A stretch of DNA of 64,000 bases, from positions 124,001 through 188,000 of the forward strand of contig NZ_JASKMS010000009.1 of assembly GCF_030124145.1 (NCBI RefSeq). The letters run 5' to 3'. Shown one piece after another: positions 35,401-44,847 of the stretch. Below the pieces are notes generated by a model, which searched no databases, was not told where the DNA came from, and saw only the letters and a list, made by a program, of their open reading frames with translations. Position 1 is the stretch's first letter. Each line of letters opens with the position of its first letter. The position numbers and the translations under genes are program-made. This DNA is from Streptomyces sp. 378. GTDB taxonomy: Bacteria; Actinomycetota; Actinomycetes; Streptomycetales; Streptomycetaceae.

Positions 35401-35970
35401 TTACGCCCCGTCGGGCCGGGAGCGCCGAGCGGCGCGGCGTCGCAGACCCAGCGGCAGCGCGTACCAGCACAGGGCGAACCACAGCATGACCCCACCGGCG
35501 AGCACTTCGGCCAGGACGCCGGGGATGACGACACGGAGGATCAGCAGAAGGGTGCAGCCGATGGTCAGCGCGAGGAGGACCATGCCGCACATCATCAAGC
35601 GGCCGGCGGCTTCCACCACCTCGTCCTTCATGCGCTGGCCGGACAGGAAGCGGTGGATGGAGACGGGTGCTATGAGCGTTCCCGTGGCTGCCGCGCCGAG
35701 CACCACAGTCGTGACGTAAAGGACGCGATCGAACGTCTCCAGCTCCCGGAACAGCGGGGTGAAAGCCACACTGAGCAGGAACCCGAAGAGGATCTGCACG
35801 CCCGTCTGGGTGACCCGTGTCTCCTGAAGGATCTCGTTCCACCGCCGGTTGACCCGTTCACTCGCAGTTTCCGGCGCATCGGCGCCGGGGTCAGAGCTCT
35901 GGCTGTCGTGGCCTGCGCTGCAGGCGGTGTCGCGTCCCGGCGTCTGAACCGGCTGCTCCGTCATGGTCAT
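35401..35970 (-). CDS. DUF6328-type membrane protein
   Basis: 189 residues from ATG 35970, with GGAGG five bases upstream. After a polar N-terminal 45 residues, ERVNRRWNEILQETRVTQTGVQ leads into four predicted membrane helices, including ILFGFLLSVAFTPLF and MMCGMVLLALTIGCTLLLIL. The combination fits the DUF6328 family, of unknown function and common in actinomycetes. It is divergent from the glucose dehydrogenase gene. Confidence 0.75.
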   Translation of the reverse strand: MTMTEQPVQTPGRDTACSAGHDSQSSDPGADAPETASERVNRRWNEILQETRVTQTGVQILFGFLLSVAFTPLFRELETFDRVLYVTTVVLGAAATGTLIAPVSIHRFLSGQRMKDEVVEAAGRLMMCGMVLLALTIGCTLLLILRVVIPGVLAEVLAGGVMLWFALCWYALPLGLRRRAARRSRPDGA

Positions 35971-36307
35971 GGCATCCTCCACATTTCCAGGAGAACCGTT
36001 TGCCCCGACCGGATCCCTTTCATGCAGGTCGGGGGCATGGACGGGGTTGGCCCGACTGTGACGAGGGCGCAGGACACCACGCGCCCCGTACCGGCGCCCG
36101 GCCGGGGTGCCGACGATGAAGTGTGGGTCGGTCCTCGACGAGTGCCGCCGTGGTGACCAAGGCCGATGGGCCGCTCGGCCTGATCGAAGGTGCCCCGTCG
36201 TGTTTCCGGTGCCGACAGCCAGGTACTGAAACGCTCTGAGTGGGACAGACGGCCGGACGGCGGCGCCTCGCCATCCTGCGCCGCCCGAGAGAGGGACGAG
36301 GTGGGCG
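35971..36307. other. Divergent intergenic region
   Basis: 337 bases between the DUF6328 gene and the glucose dehydrogenase gene; promoters for both are expected. I see no coding signal. Confidence 0.5.
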
Positions 36308-37354
36308 ATGCGTGCGGTCACGGTGCGGCCCGGCGCCAAGGACTCCGTAGAGGTGGGGGAGGTCCCCGACCCCGTCCCGGCTGACGGAGACCTGCTGGTG
36401 GACGCCCTGGCGGTGGGGGTGTGCGGGACGGACAAAGAGATCGCCCGAGGCGAGTACGGTACGGCCCCACCAGGCGGTGAGCGGCTGGTCCTGGGGCACG
36501 AGTCCCTCGGGCGGGTGCGGCAGGCGCCACCCGGAAGCGGCTTCTCGGCCGGTGACCTCGTCGCCGGAGTGGTGCGCCGCCCGGACCCCGAGCCGTGCGG
36601 GGCGTGTGCCCGTGGGGAGTTCGACATGTGCCGCAACGGCCGCTACACCGAACGCGGCATCAAGGAGCTCGACGGTTACGGGTCCGAGGCGTGGCGCGTG
36701 GAGGCCGACTACGCGGTGAAGCTGGAGCCGCATCTGGACCGCGTCGGTGTGCTCATGGAGCCGACCACCGTGGTGGCGAAGGCGTGGGAGCAGGTGGAGC
36801 GGGTGGGTGCCCGTTCGTGGTTCGAGCCGCAGCGCGTCCTGGTGACCGGCGCCGGTCCCATAGGCCTGCTCGCCACCCTCCTGGGCATCCAGCGGGGCTT
36901 GGAAGTACACGTGCTGGACCGCGTCACCGAAGGTCCCAAGCCCGGCCTGGTCCGGGACCTGGGTGCCACGTACCACGCCAAGGACGTCGAGCAGGTCATC
37001 TCCGCCGTCTGCCCGGACATCGTCATCGAGGCGACCGGCGCGAACGAGCCCGTGCTCGCCTCGCTGACCGGCACCGCCCCCTACGGAGTGGTGTGCCTGA
37101 CCGGTGTGTCACCCTCCGGCCGCAGGGCGACCGTGGACGCCGGCGCCGTGAACAGGGAGATCGTGCTGCAGAACGACGCGGTGGTGGGCTCGGTCAACGC
37201 CAACCTGCGCCACTACCGACAGGCCGCCGACGCCCTGGCCGAGGCAGATCCGGCATGGCTCGAGCGCGTGATCACCAGGCGGGTGCCGCTGGAACGAGCA
37301 GCGGAGGCGTTCCGGGAGCAACCGGACGACGTGAAGGTAGTCATCGAGTTCTAG
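36308..37354 (+). CDS. Glucose 1-dehydrogenase (zinc-dependent MDR)
   Basis: 348 residues of the medium-chain dehydrogenase superfamily. The catalytic zinc site includes GVCGTDKEIARGEYG and GHESLGRV. The structural zinc cysteines appear in EPCGACARGEFDMCRNG. NAD(P) binding is at VTGAGPIGLLATLLG. RGIKELDGYGSEAW and a C-terminal FREQPDDVKVVIEF are characteristic of glucose dehydrogenases. It oxidises glucose to gluconolactone. Gluconokinase follows 35 bases later, giving a phosphorylation-late route into the pentose phosphate pathway. Confidence 0.88.
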   Translation: MRAVTVRPGAKDSVEVGEVPDPVPADGDLLVDALAVGVCGTDKEIARGEYGTAPPGGERLVLGHESLGRVRQAPPGSGFSAGDLVAGVVRRPDPEPCGACARGEFDMCRNGRYTERGIKELDGYGSEAWRVEADYAVKLEPHLDRVGVLMEPTTVVAKAWEQVERVGARSWFEPQRVLVTGAGPIGLLATLLGIQRGLEVHVLDRVTEGPKPGLVRDLGATYHAKDVEQVISAVCPDIVIEATGANEPVLASLTGTAPYGVVCLTGVSPSGRRATVDAGAVNREIVLQNDAVVGSVNANLRHYRQAADALAEADPAWLERVITRRVPLERAAEAFREQPDDVKVVIEF

Positions 37355-37388
37355 ACCGCGGAGACGAGATGCGAAGGGAAGGTTCTGC

Positions 37389-37898
37389 ATGTCGTACGAC
37401 GGTGCTCCCCTGGTTGTAGTCATGGGCGTGTCAGGCTCGGGGAAAACCACGGTGGGCCGGTCACTGGCCCGCCGTCTGGGCGTCCCCTACGCCGAGGGGG
37501 ACGACTTCCACCCTCCGAGCAACGTGGCGAAGATGCGGGCCGGTCACCCTCTGGACGACGAGGACCGCGGCCCCTGGCTGGAGCAGATCGGACGATGGCT
37601 CGCCGACCATGCGGACAGCGGAGGGGTGGTGACCTGCTCTGCGCTGAAGCGGCGCTACCGTGACCGGCTGGTCTCCGCCGCGCCGCACACCTTCTTCCTG
37701 CATCTCGACGGCTCGGCCGAGCTGATCGCCGCACGGATCACCGCCAGAAAGGGCCACTTCATGGCGCCCGAGCTGCTGCACAGCCAGTTCGCCGCCCTCG
37801 AACCGATAGGGGAGGACGAAGCGGGGGCGGCCATCCCGATCGACGGCACACCGGAGGAGACCGCCGCCCTCGCCCACGCAGCCGTCCCTTCTCCCTGA
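37389..37898 (+). CDS. gntK: Gluconokinase
   Basis: 169 residues, standard size. The P-loop is MGVSGSGKTTVG. EGDDFHPPSNVAKMRAGHPL and DRGPWLEQIGRWL are specific to GntK. It phosphorylates gluconate to 6-phosphogluconate. It is co-directional with the glucose dehydrogenase gene and probably in the same transcript. GAAGGTTCTGC precedes the ATG. Confidence 0.92.
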   Translation: MSYDGAPLVVVMGVSGSGKTTVGRSLARRLGVPYAEGDDFHPPSNVAKMRAGHPLDDEDRGPWLEQIGRWLADHADSGGVVTCSALKRRYRDRLVSAAPHTFFLHLDGSAELIAARITARKGHFMAPELLHSQFAALEPIGEDEAGAAIPIDGTPEETAALAHAAVPSP

Positions 37899-38267
37899 GC
37901 GGTCGCTCCGCGGACACTCGCGCGGCGTGATTCCAGGGTGCTGTCGGCCCGCCGCTGCGTCCGGCGGTCCATGAGACCGATGCGGTCGGGTACCCGCCCG
38001 ACATGCCGCAGTCGGCCCTGCCCGCCTGTACGGGTCGCAGTCACCCCGCCTCCGCCGCTTCGTCGCCCGCCGAAGTGGCCCCGCACGCGGCCGTGCGCGC
38101 CGCGAGCGGGTCAGAGGACAGCCGTCCAGCCTTGCCCGCCTGTGGCGGGGAGGGAGCGGGCGTCACCCACCCGCTCGAACAGCTCCCGCAGTTCATCTCG
38201 CACGAGACGCTCAACGATCCCCACGACGCCAGACTGCCGAACAGCCCATGGAGATGACCTCTTACGG
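37899..38267. other. Intergenic region between convergent units
   Basis: 369 bases between gntK and the cyclophilin gene, which converge. No convincing gene. A short open stretch near 38157-38257 has no recognisable similarity and weak codon bias. Several short GC-rich inverted repeats could terminate transcription. Confidence 0.45.
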
Positions 38268-38765
38268 TCAGAGAGTCCCGCAGTCGGCGATGGTGATGGT
38301 GGCCGAGGTACGGCCGGACCGTGAGCCGTAGCTCTCGATCTTCCGCACGAGCTCCATGCTGCTCTCGTCGGCGACCTCGCCGAAGACGACGTGCTTTCCG
38401 TCGAGCCACGACGTCACGATCGTGGTGATGAAGAACTGCGAGCCGTTGGTGTTCGGGCCGGCGTTGGCCATGGAGAGCTGGCCGGGCTTGGTGTGCTTGA
38501 GCGTGAAGTTCTCGTCGGCGAACTTCTCGCCGTAGATGCTCTTGCCGCCCGTGCCGTCACCACGGGTGAAGTCACCGCCCTGGAGCATGAAGTCCGGGAT
38601 GACGCGGTGGAAGGACGAGCCCTTGTAGCCGAAGCCCTTCTCGCCGGTCGCCAGCGCGCGGAAGTTCTCCGCGGTCTTGGGGGCGACGTCGTCGAACAGG
38701 TTCATGTTGATCCGGCCGGCGGGAACGTCGTCGATGGTGATGTCAAAGAAAACCTTGATAGTCAT
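38268..38765 (-). CDS. Cyclophilin-type peptidyl-prolyl cis-trans isomerase
   Basis: 165 residues from ATG 38765. Motifs are [40 protein letters not shown] and HVVFGEVAD, with the catalytic arginine in FHRV and the substrate-groove residues intact. It is cytosolic, without a signal peptide, and accelerates proline isomerisation during folding. An in-frame extension upstream (to 38930) lacks a ribosome site and conserved sequence, so the shorter start is preferred. Confidence 0.93.
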   Translation of the reverse strand: MTIKVFFDITIDDVPAGRINMNLFDDVAPKTAENFRALATGEKGFGYKGSSFHRVIPDFMLQGGDFTRGDGTGGKSIYGEKFADENFTLKHTKPGQLSMANAGPNTNGSQFFITTIVTSWLDGKHVVFGEVADESSMELVRKIESYGSRSGRTSATITIADCGTL

Positions 38766-39181
38766 GCCCCCATCTTGACATCCGGCACCCTCCGGAACGG
38801 TCCCGGGCACCCCTCCGGGCCCTTCTGGACCCGCGACCGTCTCGTCTTCGCTCCGTGGTCGAGGCATCACCGGCGTGGTCGTCGCAGTCACCGCCGGCAC
38901 GTCGGCCTCCTCCGCGGCCCCCCTCGGCACGGTACTTCGCCGTTGACGGCTCTCCCTTCGGGCCGGGCAGGACTCGACGGGTTCGAACGCGATGGCCGGC
39001 TCGCGAGGTCGTCCTCAAGCGTGTCGGCTCGGGCGTCCAACAGAACTCCTCCTCGGCGGCGTGCGTGCCGGCGCCTCCTGATGACGGTTGTGCGAAGCCG
39101 GACGGTGGCGAAGGCTCAGCGCCACCGCTCCGCCAGGCCGTACGCGCCTTCCTGACCTACACACCTCCGAGAGGGAAGAGG
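38766..39181. other. Intergenic region upstream of the cyclophilin gene
   Basis: 416 bases that should include the cyclophilin promoter. Open frames here have poor codon bias and no recognisable similarity. Nothing else seen. Confidence 0.45.
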
Positions 39182-40690
39182 TCAGTGCTCGCAGAGGGAG
39201 AACTCTCGTTCGTAGAGCTGTTCGTTGTGTTCGTCGACGAAGAACTTGCGTTCCCGCATGAGTTGTTCGCGGAAATCCTTGGCCTGATCAAGCGTCATGG
39301 TCGAGGCAGCGGACCATGGTTGTTGCGGTGGCACATCGGATGTCGAGATGATCTTTTCCGACGGATCGACCAGGAAGAACGCGAGGATCTTGCGATACCC
39401 CGGGCGGCTGGGGTCCGCGAGGCGGAACGAGCCGACACGGTGTTGCAGGATGTTGGGGAACGCCAGGCAACGGCCCGCTGGGGTGGCTGTCGATCCCAGC
39501 ATCTGGTTCAGTGCGTCTTCGTCCTCCAGGCCGTAGACCTCACGCAGACCATTGTCGTCGTTCTGTTCATAGTTCGGGTCGTCGAGCGCCGCGCGGAAAC
39601 TCAGTCGGCTTTCGGTGATGTTTTCGCTGTCCCAGTAATAGATACCGGTCGAGACGATCCGCTCGTTCAACATCCCCTCGACATGCCAGGAACCGCCGGC
39701 GTACTCGGGCTTCTCCGGGGTGAGGTGAATGCTGGCAAGCTTGACGATGACCTGGAGACGGCGACCGCGCAGGTCGACGCGGGCGGACTCATCGGGCACC
39801 TGGAGCGGTGTGAAGGCCGGGGCGTCCGGGATGACCGGACGGCGATTCTCCCACCAGTCGTCCTGAGCCCGTTCCCACGCACGGAGGGCTTCTGCGTAGG
39901 CCCCGTCATCGCTGTAGGAGGACTTGTCCGGATACTCCGGCTCCGAGTCGTACCATCCGTATGGATCGGCCTCGATCCGCAGTGGCCGCGGATGGCGCAA
40001 GTCGGTGAGCACATTCTCCAGCAGAGGGCGGAAACGCGCGAACAAGTCCGGCAGGACGGAACCCAGTTCGCGATGCTTCTCGGGGTGGACGTTGTTGACA
40101 TACGAACAGAAGGTGACTTCGCCGTCTTCACTGACGTCGACGTCCGTGGGCAGCCACTGGAACGTCTCCGAGAATTCGTACTTCCCGTAGCGGTCTGTCG
40201 GGTTCCGCCAAGCCCGCTCCGGCGCGCCGCTCACCTCTCTCACCAGGCAGAACAAGGAGGGGTGAACCAGATCCAGCACCTGGCCGTCGGATCCGGGATG
40301 CCAGTCCTTTTCTGCTTCGGGGACCTGCTCCAGCACCTCAACCGCCTCGCGCAGCCGCGATCTCAGCTCATCGTCGACCAGTGAGTCCGACTGCCACACC
40401 CCGTCGACGGCAGACACCTCGACGCCCGTTCGCCCGTCCCGCAGCTCCGCGTAATGCTGGAGTTCGGCAAGCACGTAGCGGACTTGCGCTTCGGTGAGGC
40501 CCTGAGCGACCGCTTCCTGCGTCCATCTCGCCACGATGCCGGGGTCGTTCATCTTGTCGAACCACCCCGGCTTCGCCCGGATGTGTGCGCTGCACCGCAT
40601 CATCTGGAGTTCCCGCAGCGTTCTGGGTGTCGCGAACGCTATGGAACGGGAAGTCTGAAAGGGCAAGGGGAAAGCAGACAAGCCGGTCAA
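39182..40690 (-). CDS. DUF4246 family protein, possible 2-oxoglutarate/iron-type oxygenase
   Basis: 502 residues starting at TTG 40690, with GGAGG nine bases upstream. The early segment TPRTLRELQMM is part of the family domain, so a later ATG start is unlikely. The C-terminal half carries SWHVEGMLNERIVSTGIYYW followed by FPNILQHRV, giving an H-x-E...H arrangement like the metal site of 2-oxoglutarate/Fe(II) oxygenases. DUF4246 is mainly known from fungi and sporadic bacteria. GC content is lower than in the flanking genes, suggesting horizontal acquisition. Function unknown; single-gene unit. Confidence 0.78.
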   Translation of the reverse strand: MTGLSAFPLPFQTSRSIAFATPRTLRELQMMRCSAHIRAKPGWFDKMNDPGIVARWTQEAVAQGLTEAQVRYVLAELQHYAELRDGRTGVEVSAVDGVWQSDSLVDDELRSRLREAVEVLEQVPEAEKDWHPGSDGQVLDLVHPSLFCLVREVSGAPERAWRNPTDRYGKYEFSETFQWLPTDVDVSEDGEVTFCSYVNNVHPEKHRELGSVLPDLFARFRPLLENVLTDLRHPRPLRIEADPYGWYDSEPEYPDKSSYSDDGAYAEALRAWERAQDDWWENRRPVIPDAPAFTPLQVPDESARVDLRGRRLQVIVKLASIHLTPEKPEYAGGSWHVEGMLNERIVSTGIYYWDSENITESRLSFRAALDDPNYEQNDDNGLREVYGLEDEDALNQMLGSTATPAGRCLAFPNILQHRVGSFRLADPSRPGYRKILAFFLVDPSEKIISTSDVPPQQPWSAASTMTLDQAKDFREQLMRERKFFVDEHNEQLYEREFSLCEH

Positions 40691-41029
40691 TTCTCTGGTT
40701 CCTCCGAGTCGGTGCCGCGGTGGCGGGAAGGATACTTCAGCAGACTGACACCGCAGCCGTGGCCTTGTCGTCGCTGGTCAGGCGCCGGCACGGGGGCTTT
40801 CGACGGGGTACGTGAGACAGGCGCGGGATCGCGGCTGACCGAAGCCGGGAGGACGGGGTGGGAGCGGGTCCGGCTGCACGCTGTGGACTGCTTCGAACGC
40901 GGGGAGAAAGGCGACACGGTGGTTCGCCCGATCGATCGGGTGTCATGATCACTCAGCGACCTCGCACCTTGGCCACGCCCCGGAGACCACGGGTCGCACC
41001 GCGACAGCGGACTGACGGAAGGAACGTGC
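40691..41029. other. Divergent intergenic region
   Basis: 339 bases between the DUF4246 gene and the DHFR-like gene. It should contain both promoters. No coding pattern is visible. Confidence 0.45.
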
Positions 41030-41626
41030 GTGCGCAGACTCGTCTACTACGTTGCCACCACTCTCGATGGCTTCATCGCCGGGCCGGACGGTGCGGATCC
41101 CACCGGCCCCAACGGCTTCTGGCCCATTCAGGAGGACTACGTACAACACCTCGTCACCGAGTACCCGGAGACGTTGCCCGCCCATGCGCGGCAGGCACTG
41201 TCCGTCACGGCGGGGGGCACCCGCTTCGATACCGTTCTCGAGGGTCGGCGCAGCTATGAGATCGGTCTCGCGGCTGGAATCACCGACGCCTACCCTCACT
41301 TGCGGCATCTGGTGTTCTCCCGAACTCTGACCGAGATCCCCGGCCCGGCCGTCGAACTGGTCGCCGACGACCCGGTGGCGACCGTGCGGGAGCTCAAGCA
41401 ACAGGATGGCAAGGACATCTGGCTACTCGGCGGCGCCGAGCTGGCGGGGTCCCTGTACGGCGAGATCGACGCGATGATCCTCAAAGTGGGCCCGCTCACC
41501 ATCGGCGACGGGATCCCGCTGTTCTCCCGCAAGGCAGCCTTCGACCCGCGCACCTGGACACTCGTGGACCAGACCGCCCTGAAGAGCGGTGCGGTTTTCC
41601 TGACCTACACGCGCTTCACGAGCTGA
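41030..41626 (+). CDS. Dihydrofolate reductase family protein (RibD C-terminal-like)
   Basis: 198 residues from GTG 41030, with GGAAGGAAC upstream. Typical features are VYYVATTLDGFIAGPDG, GGTRFDTVLEGRRSYEIG, HLVFSRTLTEIPG and DIWLLGGAELAGSLYGEIDAM. These proteins share the DHFR/RibD reductase fold. Most are stand-alone NADPH-binding reductases of unknown substrate rather than true folate enzymes. No linked riboflavin or folate genes are present. Confidence 0.85.
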   Translation: MRRLVYYVATTLDGFIAGPDGADPTGPNGFWPIQEDYVQHLVTEYPETLPAHARQALSVTAGGTRFDTVLEGRRSYEIGLAAGITDAYPHLRHLVFSRTLTEIPGPAVELVADDPVATVRELKQQDGKDIWLLGGAELAGSLYGEIDAMILKVGPLTIGDGIPLFSRKAAFDPRTWTLVDQTALKSGAVFLTYTRFTS

Positions 41627-42380
41627 GCGGCCCCGGGCGGGCGGCGGTGGTGCGAGGCCACGCGTGTGCATGCTCAGAGCGTCAGGCAAGCGCCGCGTAG
41701 CCGCAACTGACGTTTCCTCCTCACAGGTGATGGTGATCTCACTGGCGGACGCGTCCCGGTGTCATGCGTGCGGTCCAGAGGGCCGCCCGTACACGGCTGG
41801 GTCGAGGACCAGCGATGGACACTGGACCGGGACGCGTTGCCGTGCTTCGCGGACGAGTCGAGGCAGGTGCTGCGACCGTCGAAGGCGCAGACCTGGTCCT
41901 GGCACGGTCTGAGCCGATCTCTCCGTCCGCTGACGCGCCCCGCACGCTCCTGACAGGCACGGTCATGACAACTGTCAGGACCGTGCCGCTCCCGGTCTAG
42001 TGTCAGGGCCCGATCCACACGGGGGAAGCTCACGCAGGCGGCCGATTGCTGTCGAAGCGTTCCCGTTCCCGGGGGAGAGCGATCAGGTCCATGCGTCGAA
42101 CGCGGCAACGAGGCATCGGCGGCAGGGCCGTCGATCAGGCCTGGCACTGCATCGAGACCGATCGGATGCCGCACCCGCGATTCTGGTGTTCCTCCAGGAG
42201 AGATGGCCCGTCGGACTGCGGGACGACAACTTCTCGAGGCGCCACTCCTGGCGGACGGAAGGCGGTCGGGACCTGTAGTCGGTGACGCGGGGACCGATCG
42301 GCCCTGGTTCGGTCATGCCGTTCCGCCCGAGGATGGGGGCAAGCACCATCAGGAGCATCGGGTGAGAGACGAGATGGCAG
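41627..42380. other. Long gene-poor region
   Basis: 754 bases without a gene I can support. Several overlapping open frames exist (for example 41764-42000 plus) but lack similarity, a ribosome site or a consistent codon pattern. It may be a decayed gene at the border of the stress-gene island. Confidence 0.4.
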
Positions 42381-42821
42381 ATGTACTCCGACGACGGATT
42401 TCGTGAGCTGAACCGGCAGGAGTGCCTGCGCCTTCTGGCCGAGGCGCCCGTGGGGCGCGTCGTGTTCACTCGGCGGGCGCTGCCTGCCGTGCTCCCCGTC
42501 GATTTCCGCCTGGCCGACGACGGGGCGGTTCTGCTGTGCACCTCGGTGACGTCCGAGCTGGCGAGCGCCATCGCGGGGGCGGTGGTGGCCTTCGAGGCCG
42601 ACGAGTTCGACCCGCACACTCGTGCGGGCTGGAGCGTCGTGGTCACCGGCACGGCCACCCTGGTCACCGATCCTGCCGAACACACTCGGCTCCTGCGAGA
42701 AGGACCAAGATCCTGGACGCCCGTCCCGCAGGAGATCTTCGTCCGTGTGGATCCGGAACTGGTGACCGGACGGGCCCTGGCGGGCGGGCGCACCCTGTAC
42801 GGGGCCGAACTCCCGTCGTAG
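42381..42821 (+). CDS. Pyridoxamine 5'-phosphate oxidase-like flavin-binding protein
   Basis: 146 residues of the split-barrel fold. APVGRVVFTRRALPAVLPVDF, SVTSELASAIAGAVVAFEADEFD and GWSVVVTGTATLV match the actinomycete PNPOx-like/DosR-regulon type proteins. It probably binds FMN or F420 and is not a genuine vitamin B6 enzyme. It is the first of a group of stress-type genes (universal stress protein, flavodoxin, response regulator). Confidence 0.85.
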   Translation: MYSDDGFRELNRQECLRLLAEAPVGRVVFTRRALPAVLPVDFRLADDGAVLLCTSVTSELASAIAGAVVAFEADEFDPHTRAGWSVVVTGTATLVTDPAEHTRLLREGPRSWTPVPQEIFVRVDPELVTGRALAGGRTLYGAELPS

Positions 42822-42997
42822 GCAACGGGCGACCGGTCACTGGAACCGGACCCCCGGATGTCCGGCGTCCTGAGACACGAGGAGCATGGTCACGGAGACG
42901 GCCACGAACCCGGCGGGACGGAGCCCTGCGCAGTCGCCCGCGGCTCCCCGACGGGCCGGACTGCCGAAACCCCTCAGCCCGGGAGAGGATGGGGACC

Positions 42998-43870
42998 ATG
43001 GGCAGGCCCATCGTCGTCGGCGTGGACGGTTCCGAGTCCAGCCTGAGAGCCGTGGACTGGGCGGTCGACGAGGCCGCGCTGCACGCACTGCCGTTGCATG
43101 TGGTGTACGCGTCACTCTGGCAGCGCTACGAGCGTGCCGTCTTTCCCACGAGCCCGGGCAGGACGGAGCAGATACTCACCGACGTGCTCGTGGTGGCTGC
43201 GGCCAAACGCGCCGGCCGGCGACGTCCCGGCATGACGATCACCACCGAGGTCGTGCCCGCAGGGCCCGTGCCCGTACTCCGTCATGCCGCACGCAAGGCC
43301 TCCGCGCTCGTCCTGGGCTCCCGCGGTCGTGGGAGCACCGCGGAACTGCTGCTGGGCTCGGTCAGCCTGGCCGTCGCCGGGCGGGCCGAAGGACCGGTGA
43401 TCGTCGTCCGCGGCGCACCGGACGGCCCGGTCGGGGCCCGGCTCCATGGTCGTCGCGTGGTCGTGGGGGTGCCCGACGAACCGGACGGCTCGGCGGCCGT
43501 GCGTTTCGCCTTCCGTGAGGCGGACCGGCGTGGCGTTCCGCTGGAGGCTGTCCGGGCCTGGCATCGGCACGCACATGAGACGACCGACCACGTTCCGGTT
43601 CCCGGCGAACCCGCAGAGGTGCACCGGCGACGCGCTGTCGAGGCATGGGAGACCGCGCTGCGCGCACCCGCCGAAGAGTTTCCGGACGTCGAGGTGCGTC
43701 AGCGGATCGTCGAGGGCCGTGCCCGCACCGCCCTTCTGGATGCCTCGGCCGATGCGGCACTCCTCGTGATCGGCGCGCAGCATCCCGACGGACGCCTCGA
43801 CCTGCACATCGGCCGTGTGACCCACGCCGTGCTGCACCACGCCGCCTGCCCCGTGGGAGTGGTCCCGTAG
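42998..43870 (+). CDS. Universal stress protein, two tandem UspA domains
   Basis: 290 residues. Domain 1 begins IVVGVDGSESSLRAVDWA and ends with the ATP-binding GSRGRGSTAELLLGSVS. Domain 2 begins RVVVGVPDEPDGSAAVRFA and has a weaker loop (IGAQHPDGRLDLHIGRVTHA). ATP binding by the first domain is likely. Such tandem proteins belong to hypoxia/dormancy regulons in actinobacteria. ATG 42998 has GGGAGAGGATGGGG upstream. Confidence 0.9.
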   Translation: MGRPIVVGVDGSESSLRAVDWAVDEAALHALPLHVVYASLWQRYERAVFPTSPGRTEQILTDVLVVAAAKRAGRRRPGMTITTEVVPAGPVPVLRHAARKASALVLGSRGRGSTAELLLGSVSLAVAGRAEGPVIVVRGAPDGPVGARLHGRRVVVGVPDEPDGSAAVRFAFREADRRGVPLEAVRAWHRHAHETTDHVPVPGEPAEVHRRRAVEAWETALRAPAEEFPDVEVRQRIVEGRARTALLDASADAALLVIGAQHPDGRLDLHIGRVTHAVLHHAACPVGVVP

Positions 43871-43999
43871 CGGACATGATCGCGCCCGGGTTGTCCGACA
43901 ACCAGGGCCCATCGGCCCCAGGTCGGCCCGGTCGGCCCCTGGGACGGTGCCACGGGCCGGGGGATGCTCGAAACGTCCTGGAAGGCTCCGAGGGGACCG

Positions 44000-44319
44000 C
44001 CATGACGAACGACGCGCTCGACCGGACCCCGTCCCGCGCCCTGGGCGGTATCTCTCGCGGACGGCACCGACGAGGTGTGTGTGCGTGCTCTGCGGCTGAT
44101 GCCGCGCACCATCGACGTCTGCGTCACCGAGGGCCTGGTCATGCTCGCCGGCGAGCTGGAACGCAGGAGCGAAAGGTGTCCGCCGTCGCCATGACCTGTC
44201 AGATCGACGGGGTGGTCGCGGTCGTCGACCGGCTCGCCTGGCGTCTGGACGACACGCGTCTTCGGTCGGACGAGCAGACACTGCACGGCGCGGCCGACGA
44301 CTGGCTGCGTGAAGGGTGA
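44000..44319 (+). pseudogene. Frameshifted BON-domain (CBS/BON) protein remnant
   Basis: Two frames together give the end of the CBS/BON proteins found in actinomycete stress islands. One frame reads IDVCVTEGLVMLAGELERRS up to about 44168. A neighbouring frame continues KVSAVAMTCQIDGVVAVVDR to the stop at 44317. The normal two CBS domains are missing upstream. A frameshift near 44165-44175 plus an N-terminal deletion make it a pseudogene unless sequencing error is responsible. Confidence 0.65.
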
Positions 44320-44335
44320 GAGGAGGCGGACCGCC

Positions 44336-44830
44336 ATGATGAAGAACGTGCTGATCGCCTACGGAACGACGAACGGATCCACCGCGGAGATCGCCGAGTT
44401 CGTCGCCGAGGTCCTGCGCGGGGACGGGCTGAGGGCCGAGGCTCTCCCGGCCCGTTCGGTGTCCGGTGTGGCGTCGTACGACGCCGTGGTGGTCGGCGGA
44501 GGCCTGTACGCCGGCCGCTGGCACAAGGACGCTCGCCGTTTCGTGCGGCACCACCGCAAGGCACTGAGCGAACGCCCGCTGTGGTTGTTCAGCAGCGGAC
44601 CGCTCGATCCTTCGGCCTCGGAGCGCGACCTCCCACCCGTGCCCGGCGTGAAGAAGGCCATGACCGGCCTCGACGCCACGGATCACGTCACCTTCGGCGG
44701 CTGCCTCAAGGAAGGCGCCAAGGGCTGGGTCGCCTGGATGATCATCCGCAACGGGAAGGGTGGTGACTTCCGCGACTTCGAGCGGATCGAGGCATGGGCG
44801 GCGCGGATCGGCCGGGAACTGCGGTCCTGA
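44336..44830 (+). CDS. Flavodoxin-domain protein (HemG-like)
   Basis: 164 residues from ATG 44336, with GAGAGGAGG upstream. The FMN phosphate loop is IAYGTTNGSTAEIAEFVA, followed by YDAVVVGGGLYAGRWHKDARRF and WLFSSGPLD. This resembles the flavodoxin-like protoporphyrinogen oxidase HemG, but the actinomycete members are better described as stress-associated flavodoxins. It follows the broken BON gene closely. Confidence 0.85.
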   Translation: MMKNVLIAYGTTNGSTAEIAEFVAEVLRGDGLRAEALPARSVSGVASYDAVVVGGGLYAGRWHKDARRFVRHHRKALSERPLWLFSSGPLDPSASERDLPPVPGVKKAMTGLDATDHVTFGGCLKEGAKGWVAWMIIRNGKGGDFRDFERIEAWAARIGRELRS

Positions 44831-44847
44831 CGGACGTAGGCGCGGTG

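Noticed and set aside
41764..42000. Short open frame that looks protein-like (GRVAVLRGRVEAGAATVEGA)
   Set aside because: No ribosome site, no family resemblance, and several competing frames in the same 750-base region.
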